Source of the DNA: Candidatus Nitrosymbiomonas proteolyticus
GTDB lineage: Bacteria > Armatimonadota > Fimbriimonadia > Fimbriimonadales > Fimbriimonadaceae
Reading direction: 5' to 3'
DNA length: 64,000 bases
NCBI GenBank assembly: GCA_017347465.1
Contig: AP021858.1
Span: forward strand, 620,001 to 684,000
Below, one piece after another: positions 34,126 to 42,209 of the stretch. The notes under the pieces are model-generated. The model searched no databases. It worked only from the letters and a program-made list of their open reading frames with translations, and was not told where the DNA came from. Both the position numbers and the translations under genes were made by a program. The stretch's first letter is position 1, and each line of letters begins with the position of its first letter.

Positions 34126-36720
34126 TCAGTCCTCGTCAGAGTTCGAGTCCAGCAACAACCCGCGACCCTTAAGGCCCCTTCCATGAGCGCCGGCGAATCG
34201 CTCCGGGTAAGGCGTCGCATACCCCTTGGTAGCGTGCCAGAGGATGCGATTGAGGTTGTCTTCGTCTTGCACCGACTTCAGCCCCGTCCGATGCATCGGG
34301 ATTTGCGCGCTGATTCGGCCCCATTTCAGGTCGTTTCCCGATCTCTGGGCCAGCGAGCCGTTGAGTTCGTCGAGCGCCCAACCGGCCGGCCTCGCTTGGT
34401 AAGCCGAGAAATCTGGCTTCGGGGCAAAGCATGCCGCCATTAGATTGGATGCGGCATCTTGCTGATTCAGGGGGGGCAGACCCAGAATGTGGAGCATCGT
34501 TCGGACCACCGAGGACTGGTTATAGAACTCGCTGACCACCCCTCGGTTTCGGCTGTAGGGGCTCACGACGAAGCAGATCGACCGGTGGCCGTCCACATGG
34601 TCGTAGCCGTTCTGAGGGTCGTCCTCGTTGATGAAGAGAACGGTCTTCGGCCAGAACTTGCTTTTCGAGACGGCTTCCACGAGGCGGCCTAACGCCAGGT
34701 CGTTATCGGCCATGTGAGCCCTCGGCGTCGGCATCCCTTCGGTCGTGCCCGAAAGGTGGTCCTGCGGGAGGTACACGATCACGAAGTTGGGGAAGTCTCC
34801 GCTCTTCTCGAACTCTCGAAACTCCTCCAAGAATCGATCGACCCGAAGCACGTCGGGGATGTTCATGTTCCAGCCCGGGTAGTCGCGGCAACTGTACCTC
34901 TTGACCCGCTCCACCCCGATTTCGAGCCGAAAGTCGACCCTCTGGCCGGATTTGTGAGCTTGATAGACCTCTTTGAAGCCCATCCCTTGGGGCGGCTCGG
35001 AGTAGTTGAACTCGCCATAGTTGCGAAACGAAAGGCCGGCTGCCAGCACGGCGTCCCAAATGAACCCCGACGAGGAGTACGTGAGCGGGTCGTCTCCGAA
35101 GGTGTAACTCCGCGTGAAGCCTCCGAACATGCGTTCCAAGTAGGGGGTCACGTTCGATTCGGTCGCCCACGAGTGCCCATCCGCCGAAAGCACCCCGTTG
35201 CAGTAGTAGTTGTCGAGCAGCACGAATTCCTTGGCCAAGGCGTGATGGTTGGGAGAAAGGGGCTCCGGGAAGTTGCAGAGGTTGGGGTCGCCATCGCCCT
35301 CAGGCAAGTCGCCGAGCACTTGATCGTACGTGCGATTCTCCTTGATCACATAGATCACATGCTCGAACACGGAAGGCTCGCCCAATTTCGCCGGGACGGG
35401 CGTCGGGCCGACGTTTGAGCGGATGGAACGCTCGTAAGCGCGCAGAACCGAGGTCGACTTGGCTAGCGTCGTCACCTTCCGGCTCAGTTCGGCGAACCTC
35501 GCGGGCGTCGGGGTGGAAAACGCTTGGATCGATCCGCGGTGGTCGTGAGAGTTCCGACCCTTCTCCTCAGGCCGATTCCTCGTGCGCGAACCGACGCCTT
35601 TGTTGTTGGCAACATAAACGCGCCCCTCATCGGCAAGGACCGATGACGGATACCAACCCGTGGGTACAAGCCCCCTGAGACTGAATTCGCCGTTGGGTTC
35701 CCGCTCCAAGCAGCCCACCGCGTTGTTGCCCGCAAGCGCGACCCACACCTTCCCTTCTTCGTCGACGCAAAGAGCGTTGGGCATCGAACCAAAGGGCAGG
35801 TCCCGCACAGGATGGGTGTCGATCTCTTGAACCTTCGCCTTGCGCGAGCACTCGATCACGGTCACCTCGTCCGAATTGGCGTTGGCGACAAGAACGAGGT
35901 CCCCCGCTGGATGGTAGGCGAGCGCGCAGGGGTGGAGTCCGACGCTAATCTCCGCCTCCACTTTCTCAAGATCGCTCGAGATCACGCTCACCGATCCAGA
36001 CTTCGCAACACCCCTCTCGTCGACCGCTACGTCGGTTCCAGCGCTTGGCGCGCGCTTCTCGCTGCGCTGGGGCCTGGGGCCGCCGTAGTTCGTCACCCAC
36101 AGTTGCCGGGTCTTCGGGTGAATCAGGACAGCATAAGGCGCGACGCCCGTCGGGATCGACTTTCGCACCTCACCCGACGTAAGGTCGATGCAAAGAAGTG
36201 CGTTGGACCTCGATGCGCAAACATAAAGCACGTTCCTGTCTTCGTCGAGGGCGAGTCCGGTCGGGTAGGCATGGCCTCCGATCTCCGGCGCAGGGAGGGT
36301 GTAGCCCCCTTCGAGTTTGAACTTCCCCTCGGGCGTTCGTACGTACCGATGAACCCGGCTTTCCGCGTTGGAGAGGTACACCGTACTCCCGTCGCGAGTG
36401 ACCGCAAGGCCGTACTGGGAGGTTCCTCCTGGGCTGGGAATCGATTGAGAGGCGTCCAACGTATCGGCAGCGAACACCTGGAGCCCAGAGTTGTCCTTCA
36501 CGAACAGCCACTTTCCGTCGGGGCTTCGGACCATGTCGACCGGGCGTCCCGCAAACTCCGCAGTCTTTCCTTCTGGCTGAATCCAGTGTCCCGTCGGCAG
36601 CAAAGCCGACCCCTCGAGGTCCTTGACCTGCTCCGGCCCTTGGCAGCCGAACGCCGCGAGCCCCAGCGCGAAGAACCCGATTAGGACCCGTTGCTCTAGC
36701 GAGACCGTACAGCGAACCAC
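34126..36720 (-). CDS. lipoprotein fusing a YncE-type beta-propeller to an acid-phosphatase-like phosphoesterase
   Basis: An 864-residue lipoprotein (signal IGFFALGLAAFGC). Residues about 40-400 are a beta-propeller of the YncE/cytochrome-cd1 type with repeated SPDGKWLFV, DGSTVYLSNAES, YHPAGDLVLVANANSDEVTVIE units. Residues about 440-840 are a phosphoesterase of the phospholipase C/acid phosphatase superfamily: FEHVIYVIKENRTYDQVLGD opens the domain with the metal-binding Glu-Asn, followed by LLDNYYCNGVLSADGHSW, VIVYLPQDHLSG and VLFINEDDPQNGYDHVDGHR. This architecture is annotated elsewhere as bifunctional YncE/alkaline-phosphatase family protein. It is an extracytoplasmic enzyme, with the propeller perhaps binding substrate or cell surface. 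Start GTG; exact site uncertain. The OPT-like gene follows. Confidence 0.87.
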   Translation of the reverse strand: MVRCTVSLEQRVLIGFFALGLAAFGCQGPEQVKDLEGSALLPTGHWIQPEGKTAEFAGRPVDMVRSPDGKWLFVKDNSGLQVFAADTLDASQSIPSPGGTSQYGLAVTRDGSTVYLSNAESRVHRYVRTPEGKFKLEGGYTLPAPEIGGHAYPTGLALDEDRNVLYVCASRSNALLCIDLTSGEVRKSIPTGVAPYAVLIHPKTRQLWVTNYGGPRPQRSEKRAPSAGTDVAVDERGVAKSGSVSVISSDLEKVEAEISVGLHPCALAYHPAGDLVLVANANSDEVTVIECSRKAKVQEIDTHPVRDLPFGSMPNALCVDEEGKVWVALAGNNAVGCLEREPNGEFSLRGLVPTGWYPSSVLADEGRVYVANNKGVGSRTRNRPEEKGRNSHDHRGSIQAFSTPTPARFAELSRKVTTLAKSTSVLRAYERSIRSNVGPTPVPAKLGEPSVFEHVIYVIKENRTYDQVLGDLPEGDGDPNLCNFPEPLSPNHHALAKEFVLLDNYYCNGVLSADGHSWATESNVTPYLERMFGGFTRSYTFGDDPLTYSSSGFIWDAVLAAGLSFRNYGEFNYSEPPQGMGFKEVYQAHKSGQRVDFRLEIGVERVKRYSCRDYPGWNMNIPDVLRVDRFLEEFREFEKSGDFPNFVIVYLPQDHLSGTTEGMPTPRAHMADNDLALGRLVEAVSKSKFWPKTVLFINEDDPQNGYDHVDGHRSICFVVSPYSRNRGVVSEFYNQSSVVRTMLHILGLPPLNQQDAASNLMAACFAPKPDFSAYQARPAGWALDELNGSLAQRSGNDLKWGRISAQIPMHRTGLKSVQDEDNLNRILWHATKGYATPYPERFAGAHGRGLKGRGLLLDSNSDED

Positions 36721-36799
36721 GCCCTCATTCTGTAACCCAAGAGCCCTGCATTCCTCCTAGATTGGCGTTTTTTTTGGGAGGGATTCCCGGAATTCATCG

Positions 36800-36935
36800 T
36801 ATCTTAATCCTGACAAGCCATCTTGTAGCCGCAGAGTCTCCAAGAGAAGTCTGCGGTGAGCGTTATGGTTTGATTCATTTGCCCTAATTGATGATCTTGG
36901 CGGCTCTGGGAATCCGGGGCCGCTTTTCTTTTTTG
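36800..36935 (+). ncRNA. candidate structured small RNA with its own terminator
   Basis: On the plus strand, between two minus-strand genes, three stem-loops lie in series. They are ACAAG-CCAT-CTTGT (36813-36826); CCGCAGA...TCTGCGG with an inner TCTC/GAGA pair (36829-36856); and the terminator at 36900-36934. A 43-base unpaired stretch separates the second from the terminator. There is no plus-strand gene before it for the terminator to serve, so an independent transcript is inferred. TATCTT at 36800-36805 is a possible -10, but no good -35 at normal spacing is seen; the 5' end is a guess. Confidence 0.5.
36900..36934 (+). terminator. intrinsic terminator without an upstream protein gene
   Basis: GCGGCTCTGG pairs with CCGGGGCCGC around GAAT (10 pairs, two T-G), followed by TTTTCTTTTTT. 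Read on the minus strand there is no T tract after the stem, so it does not serve the gene that starts at 36720 or the one that ends at 36955 in that direction. Confidence 0.85.
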
Positions 36936-36954
36936 CCCGCCAGCGATTGAAGCC

Positions 36955-37671
36955 CTACCAGCGATACTTGGAGGGAAGCGACGCCTTCAACGCCTCTTCG
37001 ACCGAGGTAGCGATCGCCCGGACCCTCGTTTCGTCCACCGCCTTGCCTTCGTGGACGGAAAACGCTCGCATGGCCTGCGCCAACCCCTGATGCTTCGCCG
37101 CTTCAGGCCTTTCGGCATGCTCTCGGCACGACTTCACTGCGCGTTGTATCCATTCGAGCAAGATCGGCTGCTTGGGTGATATGTGCCAAACCGTAAGGTG
37201 CGCCGAAGCCTCGCCTAAGGCCGCGCCCGCCATATAGCGCCATCGATCGCTTTCGGAGACCTCACCCAACAAGAACTTGCGATTCAGCCCGCCTTCGGCA
37301 GACCAAGCGGCGATGATCGCTTCTCGCTCGTCCTCGGTCAGCGAATCGAAGTCCTTGGGGCCCTGCTTGATTCGATCGGTGGCTTTGGCAACGGCGGCGG
37401 CGAGCTTGGGGTCGAACAGTTGAAGAACCACGCCCGAGAGACCCATCTGAGCTGCCGTGTACCGTGTGTGGAGCAGCGGCGCGAGCGCCTTCGCACGGAA
37501 GCCGAAGTACCCGGCCATGAACGGATCGGGCACGCTCAAAGCCTCCGGTTCGTCCTGCACTTGCTTGAGAAAGGCCTTGGCGTATTCGACGGTTCGATCA
37601 TCGACGGGGCGGATGCCGTCGATGACCTGGGGTAGGGCGACGGCGCCCGCGACTAACAGAGGCAGCAGCAT
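36955..37671 (-). CDS. exported protein of unknown function
   Basis: A 238-residue protein with a signal peptide (LLPLLVAGAVALP) and a helical mature part (VEYAKAFLKQVQDEPEALSV, LAAAVAKATDRIKQG, LTEDEREAIIAAWSAEGG, EHAERPEAAKHQGLAQAM). The longer frame to 38364 is in the shadow of the PD-(D/E)XK gene and has no signal peptide, so the ATG at 37671 (or TTG at 37674) is preferred. About 60 bases separate it from the nuclease gene upstream. I recognise no family. Confidence 0.65.
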   Translation of the reverse strand: MLLPLLVAGAVALPQVIDGIRPVDDRTVEYAKAFLKQVQDEPEALSVPDPFMAGYFGFRAKALAPLLHTRYTAAQMGLSGVVLQLFDPKLAAAVAKATDRIKQGPKDFDSLTEDEREAIIAAWSAEGGLNRKFLLGEVSESDRWRYMAGAALGEASAHLTVWHISPKQPILLEWIQRAVKSCREHAERPEAAKHQGLAQAMRAFSVHEGKAVDETRVRAIATSVEEALKASLPSKYRW

Positions 37672-37730
37672 CAAGGTTGGGACGAATCGGTCTCGCCGCG
37701 GGGTTCTCCGATCCCGGCACTGGGCAGGTT

Positions 37731-38405
37731 TTACGAGCCGGAGGCCGGTTCCGGGGCCCTCCCTCGATAGGCGCAATACGCGCAACCCGGCGCAGATGCG
37801 GGTTCCGGGCCAGAGACGACGTCCAAAACGCGAGTGAGGAACGCGAGGAACTCGCCCTCGTCGTACCTCATAGGCACCCATTCCAAAGCGCCGCCCAGCG
37901 ATGCGCCCTGCGAAGTAGGCTCCATTCGGTGGGGCTCGTACACGATCAGCCCGACCGTGACGATGGGACTGAGCGCAGCCGCGCGAGGGGCAGGGTGCTC
38001 CAGAGCATAAGCGTACGCTCCGAGTTGCCTCTGGTAAAGCGGCACGTGCTCGCTTCGAACGTGGGAGGTCTTGTAGTCGACGATGCCATAACCCGATTCG
38101 GTCGCGACGACGCAATCGTAAATGCCGCGGACGAAGCAGGTTCTTTCGTGGCGCCCGGTGGCGACGGGGTTGGACTCGACCCAGCCATCCTGCGCGTGAA
38201 TCCTCATCGAAGGCGCGTTGGGGACAATGTCCCTCACGTCGCGGTGAGCGAACAGCGCCTTCATTTGCAGGTCGATCGCGGTGAATATCTTGGGCATCGG
38301 TGAAAATGGGCGCGATTCCTGGAGGACCGCCTTGCGCCAAAAACACCGCTTGCACTCCTCCCAAAGGAAGGCGAAGTCGGAGGGGCTCAATTTGATCGGC
38401 GCCAT
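37731..38405 (-). CDS. PD-(D/E)XK nuclease family protein (RecB/Cas4-like)
   Basis: A 224-residue protein. The N-terminus LSPSDFAFLWEECKRCFWRK matches the LSxSxxxxfxxCPrCFWl opening of RecB-type nuclease domains. The catalytic core is visible as FVRGIYDCVV...YGIVDYKTS, with the Asp and the D-x-K of motifs II-III, then YQRQLGAYAYALE, the downstream QxxxY helix. The C-terminus has CAYCAYRG. The two cysteine pairs (CKRC and CAYC) could hold an Fe-S cluster as in Cas4/AddB-type proteins, but there is no CRISPR array or cas gene nearby, so a DNA-repair role is as likely. The start at 38405 is uncertain; 38480 is possible. Confidence 0.82.
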   Translation of the reverse strand: MAPIKLSPSDFAFLWEECKRCFWRKAVLQESRPFSPMPKIFTAIDLQMKALFAHRDVRDIVPNAPSMRIHAQDGWVESNPVATGRHERTCFVRGIYDCVVATESGYGIVDYKTSHVRSEHVPLYQRQLGAYAYALEHPAPRAAALSPIVTVGLIVYEPHRMEPTSQGASLGGALEWVPMRYDEGEFLAFLTRVLDVVSGPEPASAPGCAYCAYRGRAPEPASGS

Positions 38406-38534
38406 GAGGAAGGAGTTACCCGATTTGCGGCGCCCTAGTGGCTGCCCGAAGCCTCGAACCCGGTCGAACAAGACTGCCACTCGAGGCCGCAGAATCGTCG
38501 CCGTTGAACCTCATCAAAAAAACCGCAAAAAAAG

Positions 38535-38690
38535 TTGTCACGAAATGTCGGGCTCGTGCGGATATACATGTAGAAGCAAGCAAAGGCTGCCCTTGAGAGC
38601 AAGCCAAGCGAAGCGAACCAAGCAAAGAACACCAACTATCGGCCTGGGCAGGCTCTCCTCCTTCTCTCCTGCCCGGGCACTTTTTTTGTA
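38535..38690 (+). ncRNA. candidate small RNA with anti-Shine-Dalgarno terminator loop
   Basis: On the plus strand, between the nuclease gene start and the lpxC stop (both minus strand), there are A-tracts (38515-38533), TTGTCA (38535-38540) and TATACA (38563-38568). Their 22-base spacing is too long for a standard promoter. Next comes a purine-rich stretch with six AAGC repeats (38573-38627) and a strong terminator (38642-38687). The terminator loop is CTCTCCTCCTTCTCT, complementary to AGGAGG-type ribosome sites. No plus-strand protein gene precedes it. The 5' end is not fixed; a transcript of about 110-125 nucleotides from near 38570 is the simplest reading. Confidence 0.55.
38642..38687 (+). 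terminator. intrinsic terminator with pyrimidine-rich loop
   Basis: GCCTGGGCAGG (38642-38652) pairs with CCTGCCCGGGC (38668-38678) over 11 positions, one T-G, around a 15-base all-pyrimidine loop; T7 follows at 38681. On the minus strand the same stem is followed by no T tract, so it is not the lpxC terminator. Confidence 0.88.
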
Positions 38691-38702
38691 CTTGGGCTCC
38701 GA

Positions 38703-39518
38703 TCACGGATAGGACTCCGTGCGCGAAAGCGCGTGGCGCAGCCTCCTCGCCGCCTCCACATGGGCCCTGTGGCCCGATCGGCACGCCGACACGTTTAGCT
38801 GCCGAATCGGGAATCCCGCGAGATAGAGGTCGCCAATGAGGTCGAGGAGCTTGTGGCGCGCCGGCTCGTCTGGGAATCGCACTTCGTTCACATAACCCTG
38901 CTTCCCGAGAATTACAGCCGAAGTCGCATCGAGGCCTCTCCCCAATCCAAGCTGCTCGATCGCCAGTAGCTCATGCTCGAAGGCCCAAGTCCTCGCTGGG
39001 GCGATCTCCTCGCGAAACTCTCCAACGATGTCGATGGATTCGAACTCCTGCTCGAACGGCCATGCGTCAGATGAAAAACCGTATCGCCAAACGCCCCTCC
39101 CTGAGCTCACCGCCACCTTGATCGATTCCTCTTGCACGAACACGCGCTCGAACAGCGGCTCGCGCTCCACCGTCCCGACGCTTGCGAGTCCCACGTCCAA
39201 CAACCCTTCGACGTACTCTTTCGAGCTTCCATCCAAGCCGGGAAGCTCGCCGCCCTGGACCTCGATCTCGGCGTCCGTGACTTCGAGTCCCGCGAGCGCC
39301 GACATCAAATGCTCGATGGTCCGCGCGACGGGGAGAGAGGTGCACCGAGACGTATCTGCAACGTTCTCCGGGATCGCTTCGAGCGAAGCTCCGCCCGCAC
39401 GAAACCAAATCCCGCGGTCGCCTGGGTGAACGGTGACTCGAACGGCCTGACCTCCGTGCAAGCCTTTGCCGGACCAACTTACGCTCTCGGCAACCGTTCG
39501 CCTCTCCTGGACTATCAA
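38703..39518 (-). CDS. lpxC: UDP-3-O-acyl-N-acetylglucosamine deacetylase
   Basis: LpxC performs the committed deacetylation of lipid A synthesis and is a zinc enzyme. The 271-residue protein has TIEHLMSALAG (first zinc His near residue 70), GLGRGLDATSAVIL, PARHKLLDLIGDLYL (second His and the Asp), and GHRAH (catalytic His). It is slightly shorter than the usual 300, mainly in the loops and tail. Its start overlaps the stop of lpxD by four bases (ATGA), so both are translated together. Its presence shows the organism makes lipid A or a relative. Confidence 0.95.
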   Translation of the reverse strand: MIVQERRTVAESVSWSGKGLHGGQAVRVTVHPGDRGIWFRAGGASLEAIPENVADTSRCTSLPVARTIEHLMSALAGLEVTDAEIEVQGGELPGLDGSSKEYVEGLLDVGLASVGTVEREPLFERVFVQEESIKVAVSSGRGVWRYGFSSDAWPFEQEFESIDIVGEFREEIAPARTWAFEHELLAIEQLGLGRGLDATSAVILGKQGYVNEVRFPDEPARHKLLDLIGDLYLAGFPIRQLNVSACRSGHRAHVEAARRLRHALSRTESYP

Positions 39519-40573
39519 TCCGTGCCCTTCTCCTCCAATTGAGCCTGAAGCGCACGGACCGTTCGTTCGAGATCACGAATCCTGGAGTGCATTTCGGGCA
39601 GTTTGAGAGAAAGAATCATCGCTTTGGCGGCCTCGCGAATCGGCCTCGCGGGAATCCCCAAGTACTCCCCCGGCTCAGTCAGGTCGGTGTCCACCGCGCT
39701 GCGGCCTCCCAGCGAGATGTTGTCTCCGATGGAGACGTGATCGCGCAGCCCCACAGCGCCCCCCATGACCACGTTGTCCCCGACCTTGCACGTGCCCGCG
39801 ATCCCGGACTGGGCGGCGATCGCCCCGTTCTTGCCGATCTTCACGTTGTGAGCCACCTGCACCAAGTTGTCGATCTTGGTTCCGTCGCCAATCTCGGTGT
39901 TGCCCGCCATCGAGCGATCGACCGCGCAATTGGAGCCAAGCTCCACATCATTCCCAAGGGAGACTCCTCCCGAATGGGGGACCTTGATCCTCTGCGCTCC
40001 GTCCCAGACAAACCCGAACCCATCGGCTCCGATCACGCATCCGCTATGAATGAGGGTGTTCTCTCCGATCGTGACGTCTTGGATCAGGACGACCTGCGGC
40101 CGGAGTTCCGAGCCGGCTCCGATCTTACAGTTCTCACCCACGTAGCACTGCGCATGGACCTTGGCGCCTGGACCTACCCATGCCCCGCGCTCCACGACCG
40201 TAAACGGCCCGATCGAGGCGCTGGAGTCGATGGCGGCGCTGGGATCGATCAGCGCGGTCGGGTGGATTCCTGGAGCGAGAGGAATCGGGCGCACGCAGAA
40301 GTGCAAGAGGATCCCAAATGCCCGCTTGGCGTCAGGAACCCGAATCGACGGCTTGCTCGACGCAAACATCTGATCCTGCAAGATCACCGCGCCCACCCCA
40401 GAAGCCTCGACTTTCTCCAAATAGGCGCGGGAAACTGCAAAGGTGATGCCTTCGGGATCGTCGCTTCCGACCAGAACGGGCCGCTGGATCACAAGGTCTT
40501 CGGGGCCATCGATCTCACCACCTACCAACGCGGCGAGGGTCTTCAGGGTCCAAGGCGGCGCGACTTTCTCCAT
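39515..40573 (-). CDS. lpxD: UDP-3-O-acylglucosamine N-acyltransferase
   Basis: LpxD adds the second acyl chain in lipid A synthesis. The 352-residue protein has the N-terminal uridine-binding domain (TLKTLAALVGGEIDG), then a left-handed beta-helix of hexapeptide repeats (about residues 100-300). The catalytic histidine lies in VQVAHNVKIG, followed by a short C-terminal helix (ILSLKLPEMHSRIRDLERTV). The ATG at 40573 is chosen because the domain starts there; the frame continues into the upstream lipoprotein gene without homology. It overlaps that gene by 31 bases and lpxC by 4. In many bacteria lpxD is followed by fabZ or lpxA; here lpxC follows directly. Confidence 0.95.
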   Translation of the reverse strand: MEKVAPPWTLKTLAALVGGEIDGPEDLVIQRPVLVGSDDPEGITFAVSRAYLEKVEASGVGAVILQDQMFASSKPSIRVPDAKRAFGILLHFCVRPIPLAPGIHPTALIDPSAAIDSSASIGPFTVVERGAWVGPGAKVHAQCYVGENCKIGAGSELRPQVVLIQDVTIGENTLIHSGCVIGADGFGFVWDGAQRIKVPHSGGVSLGNDVELGSNCAVDRSMAGNTEIGDGTKIDNLVQVAHNVKIGKNGAIAAQSGIAGTCKVGDNVVMGGAVGLRDHVSIGDNISLGGRSAVDTDLTEPGEYLGIPARPIREAAKAMILSLKLPEMHSRIRDLERTVRALQAQLEEKGTD

Positions 40574-41553
40574 TCCAAGAACTCGGTGGTTGCGTTTCGA
40601 CCCTCGCGTGGGTTCGACACGAGTCGAAAACCCCTGAGTCGAGCCCAGATACTGAGGTCGTGATCCAACTCTTCGCGCGGGTCTCGTTGCGATGTTACCG
40701 GTTCTCGGCCCCACCGAGGAACGGTCGAGGGGTTAGTGGATTCCAGGCGAACGGTCCCCGTGGGCAACTGAGGGAAGGGCAGAACGCTGGATTCGGCGAG
40801 TCGGCTCTCAAAGTCGTGCGCGGTCGATTGGAACGCGACGCTCGCCTTCGAACGGGCCCGCTCCTGATACAACGACGTCTGTTCGGTTAGCCGCACGCTT
40901 TGTGCAAGTCTCTTGGCGTCCAGTTGCTCTTCCATCCACCCTTCGATGCGTTCCACGTCCTGCAAAAAGCCCTCTTCGAGGCGCTTCATCAAGTCGAACT
41001 TGAACCTCGCCTCCTCGATACGCATTCTCGCCCAAACGCGCTCAATCGGAGGATCCGGCAACGCGGCGACATCGGGCAACGGGAATCGAGTGAGAAACGC
41101 CACGCGGGCCAGGAGCGGTCCGTTGGCAAATCCGTACTGTTCGAACCTTGCCCGCAGGTCCGAATCAGCTTGGAGGGTTACGCTCTCGACCCATTCCGCC
41201 CACTCCTGCGCCTGCTCGGCCGCCAGCCCATCGAGCTCGCGCTGGTACGAGCGAAACAGCCGGTCCTCCAGGCCCCGCAGGGCGCGAGCTCGGTTGTCTT
41301 CCAGATCGGCCCTCGCCGACACAAGCCGCTCCAAGGGCACGCCTTGCTCTTCTAAGTTCCCGGCGAACGGCCGCAGCGAAGCTTGGTACTCAGAGACTGC
41401 GCCTGTCGAAAGAACTCCCTCCGTCCCCGACTGTACGGCCGCAGGAGGGAGCGCTTCGACTCGGCTGAGATCGACGAAAACAGCAGGTTGCCGAGCGGCA
41501 CACCCGGCACATATCCAAGCGGCAATGGCGAGACTTACGCTATTTCTTGGCAT
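40543..41553 (-). CDS. helical lipoprotein of unknown function in the outer-membrane biogenesis operon
   Basis: A 336-residue lipoprotein: signal RNSVSLAIAAWICAGC with a good lipobox. The mature part is mainly long amphipathic helix rich in Glu, Arg, Leu and Ala (ERLVSARADLEDNRARALRGLEDRL, DLMKRLEEGFLQDVERIEGWMEEQL), so an elongated helical or coiled-coil structure is likely. It overlaps the Skp-like gene by 14 bases and lpxD by 31 bases. Being locked between a Skp-like chaperone and lpxD, downstream of tamB and bamA, it is a good candidate for an outer-membrane assembly factor. That role is inferred from position. No family recognised. Confidence 0.75.
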   Translation of the reverse strand: MPRNSVSLAIAAWICAGCAARQPAVFVDLSRVEALPPAAVQSGTEGVLSTGAVSEYQASLRPFAGNLEEQGVPLERLVSARADLEDNRARALRGLEDRLFRSYQRELDGLAAEQAQEWAEWVESVTLQADSDLRARFEQYGFANGPLLARVAFLTRFPLPDVAALPDPPIERVWARMRIEEARFKFDLMKRLEEGFLQDVERIEGWMEEQLDAKRLAQSVRLTEQTSLYQERARSKASVAFQSTAHDFESRLAESSVLPFPQLPTGTVRLESTNPSTVPRWGREPVTSQRDPREELDHDLSIWARLRGFRLVSNPREGRNATTEFLEWRKSRRLGP

Positions 41554-42169
41554 TCATTGCCTTGAGGGCGGCATCCGTGATGTCGTTAGCGCCGTAGGGC
41601 GCAACGTCCGAACGCAGAACCACCGTGTAGCCTTGAGCCTTGGCCACTTGGTTGATGGCCTCCCGAGCGCGGTCGATCGTGTCGTTGCGGACTTTGGCGA
41701 AGCGCGATTGAAGTTCGCCTTCGAACTCTTGCTGCCACCTCGGAATCAACTCGTCAGTTGCCTGTCGTCGGGAAGCGAGTTCGCGCAGCTTCTGCGTCTC
41801 GTCGGCCGTGTGAGTGCTCTTCAGCGTGAGTTCTTTCCACGTCTTGTCCGACCCCATCACGGCGTCCTTGATCTGCTGCATCTCGGTCTTTTCGGCGGCC
41901 GTCGGCGCGTCCTTGACCGTCAGCTCTTTCAGCCGCGTTGCCTGTTCCATCGTCGCAGCCTTATAGGTGAAGAGGAACTCGAGCAGCCCTTCGCGCACTA
42001 CCTTCATTTGTTCCAGTTGATCGCTGTTCTGCTTATAGAAATCGCACTTTTCGATGATCCCCGAAAAGTCGACGACGCCGATCTTCGAATCCTGTCCCTG
42101 AAATCCGACGATCGCCGCCACAAGCGCCAGAATGGCCAATCCCAGTCCAAACCCATTGAGTTTCGTCAT
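41540..42169 (-). CDS. OmpH/Skp-like periplasmic chaperone
   Basis: A 209-residue protein with an N-terminal signal or anchor (FGLGLAILALVAAIVGFQGQ) followed by KIGVVDFSGIIEKCD, the family opening IGVVDxxxI. A long helical, highly charged region of coiled-coil type follows, then a C-terminal beta segment GYTVVLRSDVAPYGANDITDAALKAM, which matches the YxxVLxxxxxxYGxxDITxxVLxxL end of OmpH proteins. Skp holds unfolded outer-membrane proteins in the periplasm. It lies 40 bases downstream of bamA and overlaps the next lipoprotein gene by 14 bases. Confidence 0.88.
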   Translation of the reverse strand: MTKLNGFGLGLAILALVAAIVGFQGQDSKIGVVDFSGIIEKCDFYKQNSDQLEQMKVVREGLLEFLFTYKAATMEQATRLKELTVKDAPTAAEKTEMQQIKDAVMGSDKTWKELTLKSTHTADETQKLRELASRRQATDELIPRWQQEFEGELQSRFAKVRNDTIDRAREAINQVAKAQGYTVVLRSDVAPYGANDITDAALKAMNAKK

Positions 42170-42209
42170 TTTGTGTGTTGTTGCTCCAGTAGTTACTACG
42201 AACGTCCAC

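Noticed and set aside
36721-36760. AGGAGGAATG on the minus strand before the propeller-phosphoesterase gene, with an eight-codon frame
   Set aside because: The spacing between AGGAGG and the ATG is too short for efficient initiation, so a leader peptide was not called.
37731-38405. CRISPR-associated Cas4
   Set aside because: The nuclease resembles Cas4, but no repeat-spacer array or other cas gene exists in the window.
38435-38635. Minus-strand 66-codon frame over the small-RNA candidate
   Set aside because: It has one hydrophobic stretch, but no Shine-Dalgarno, and it ends inside the nuclease gene start region.
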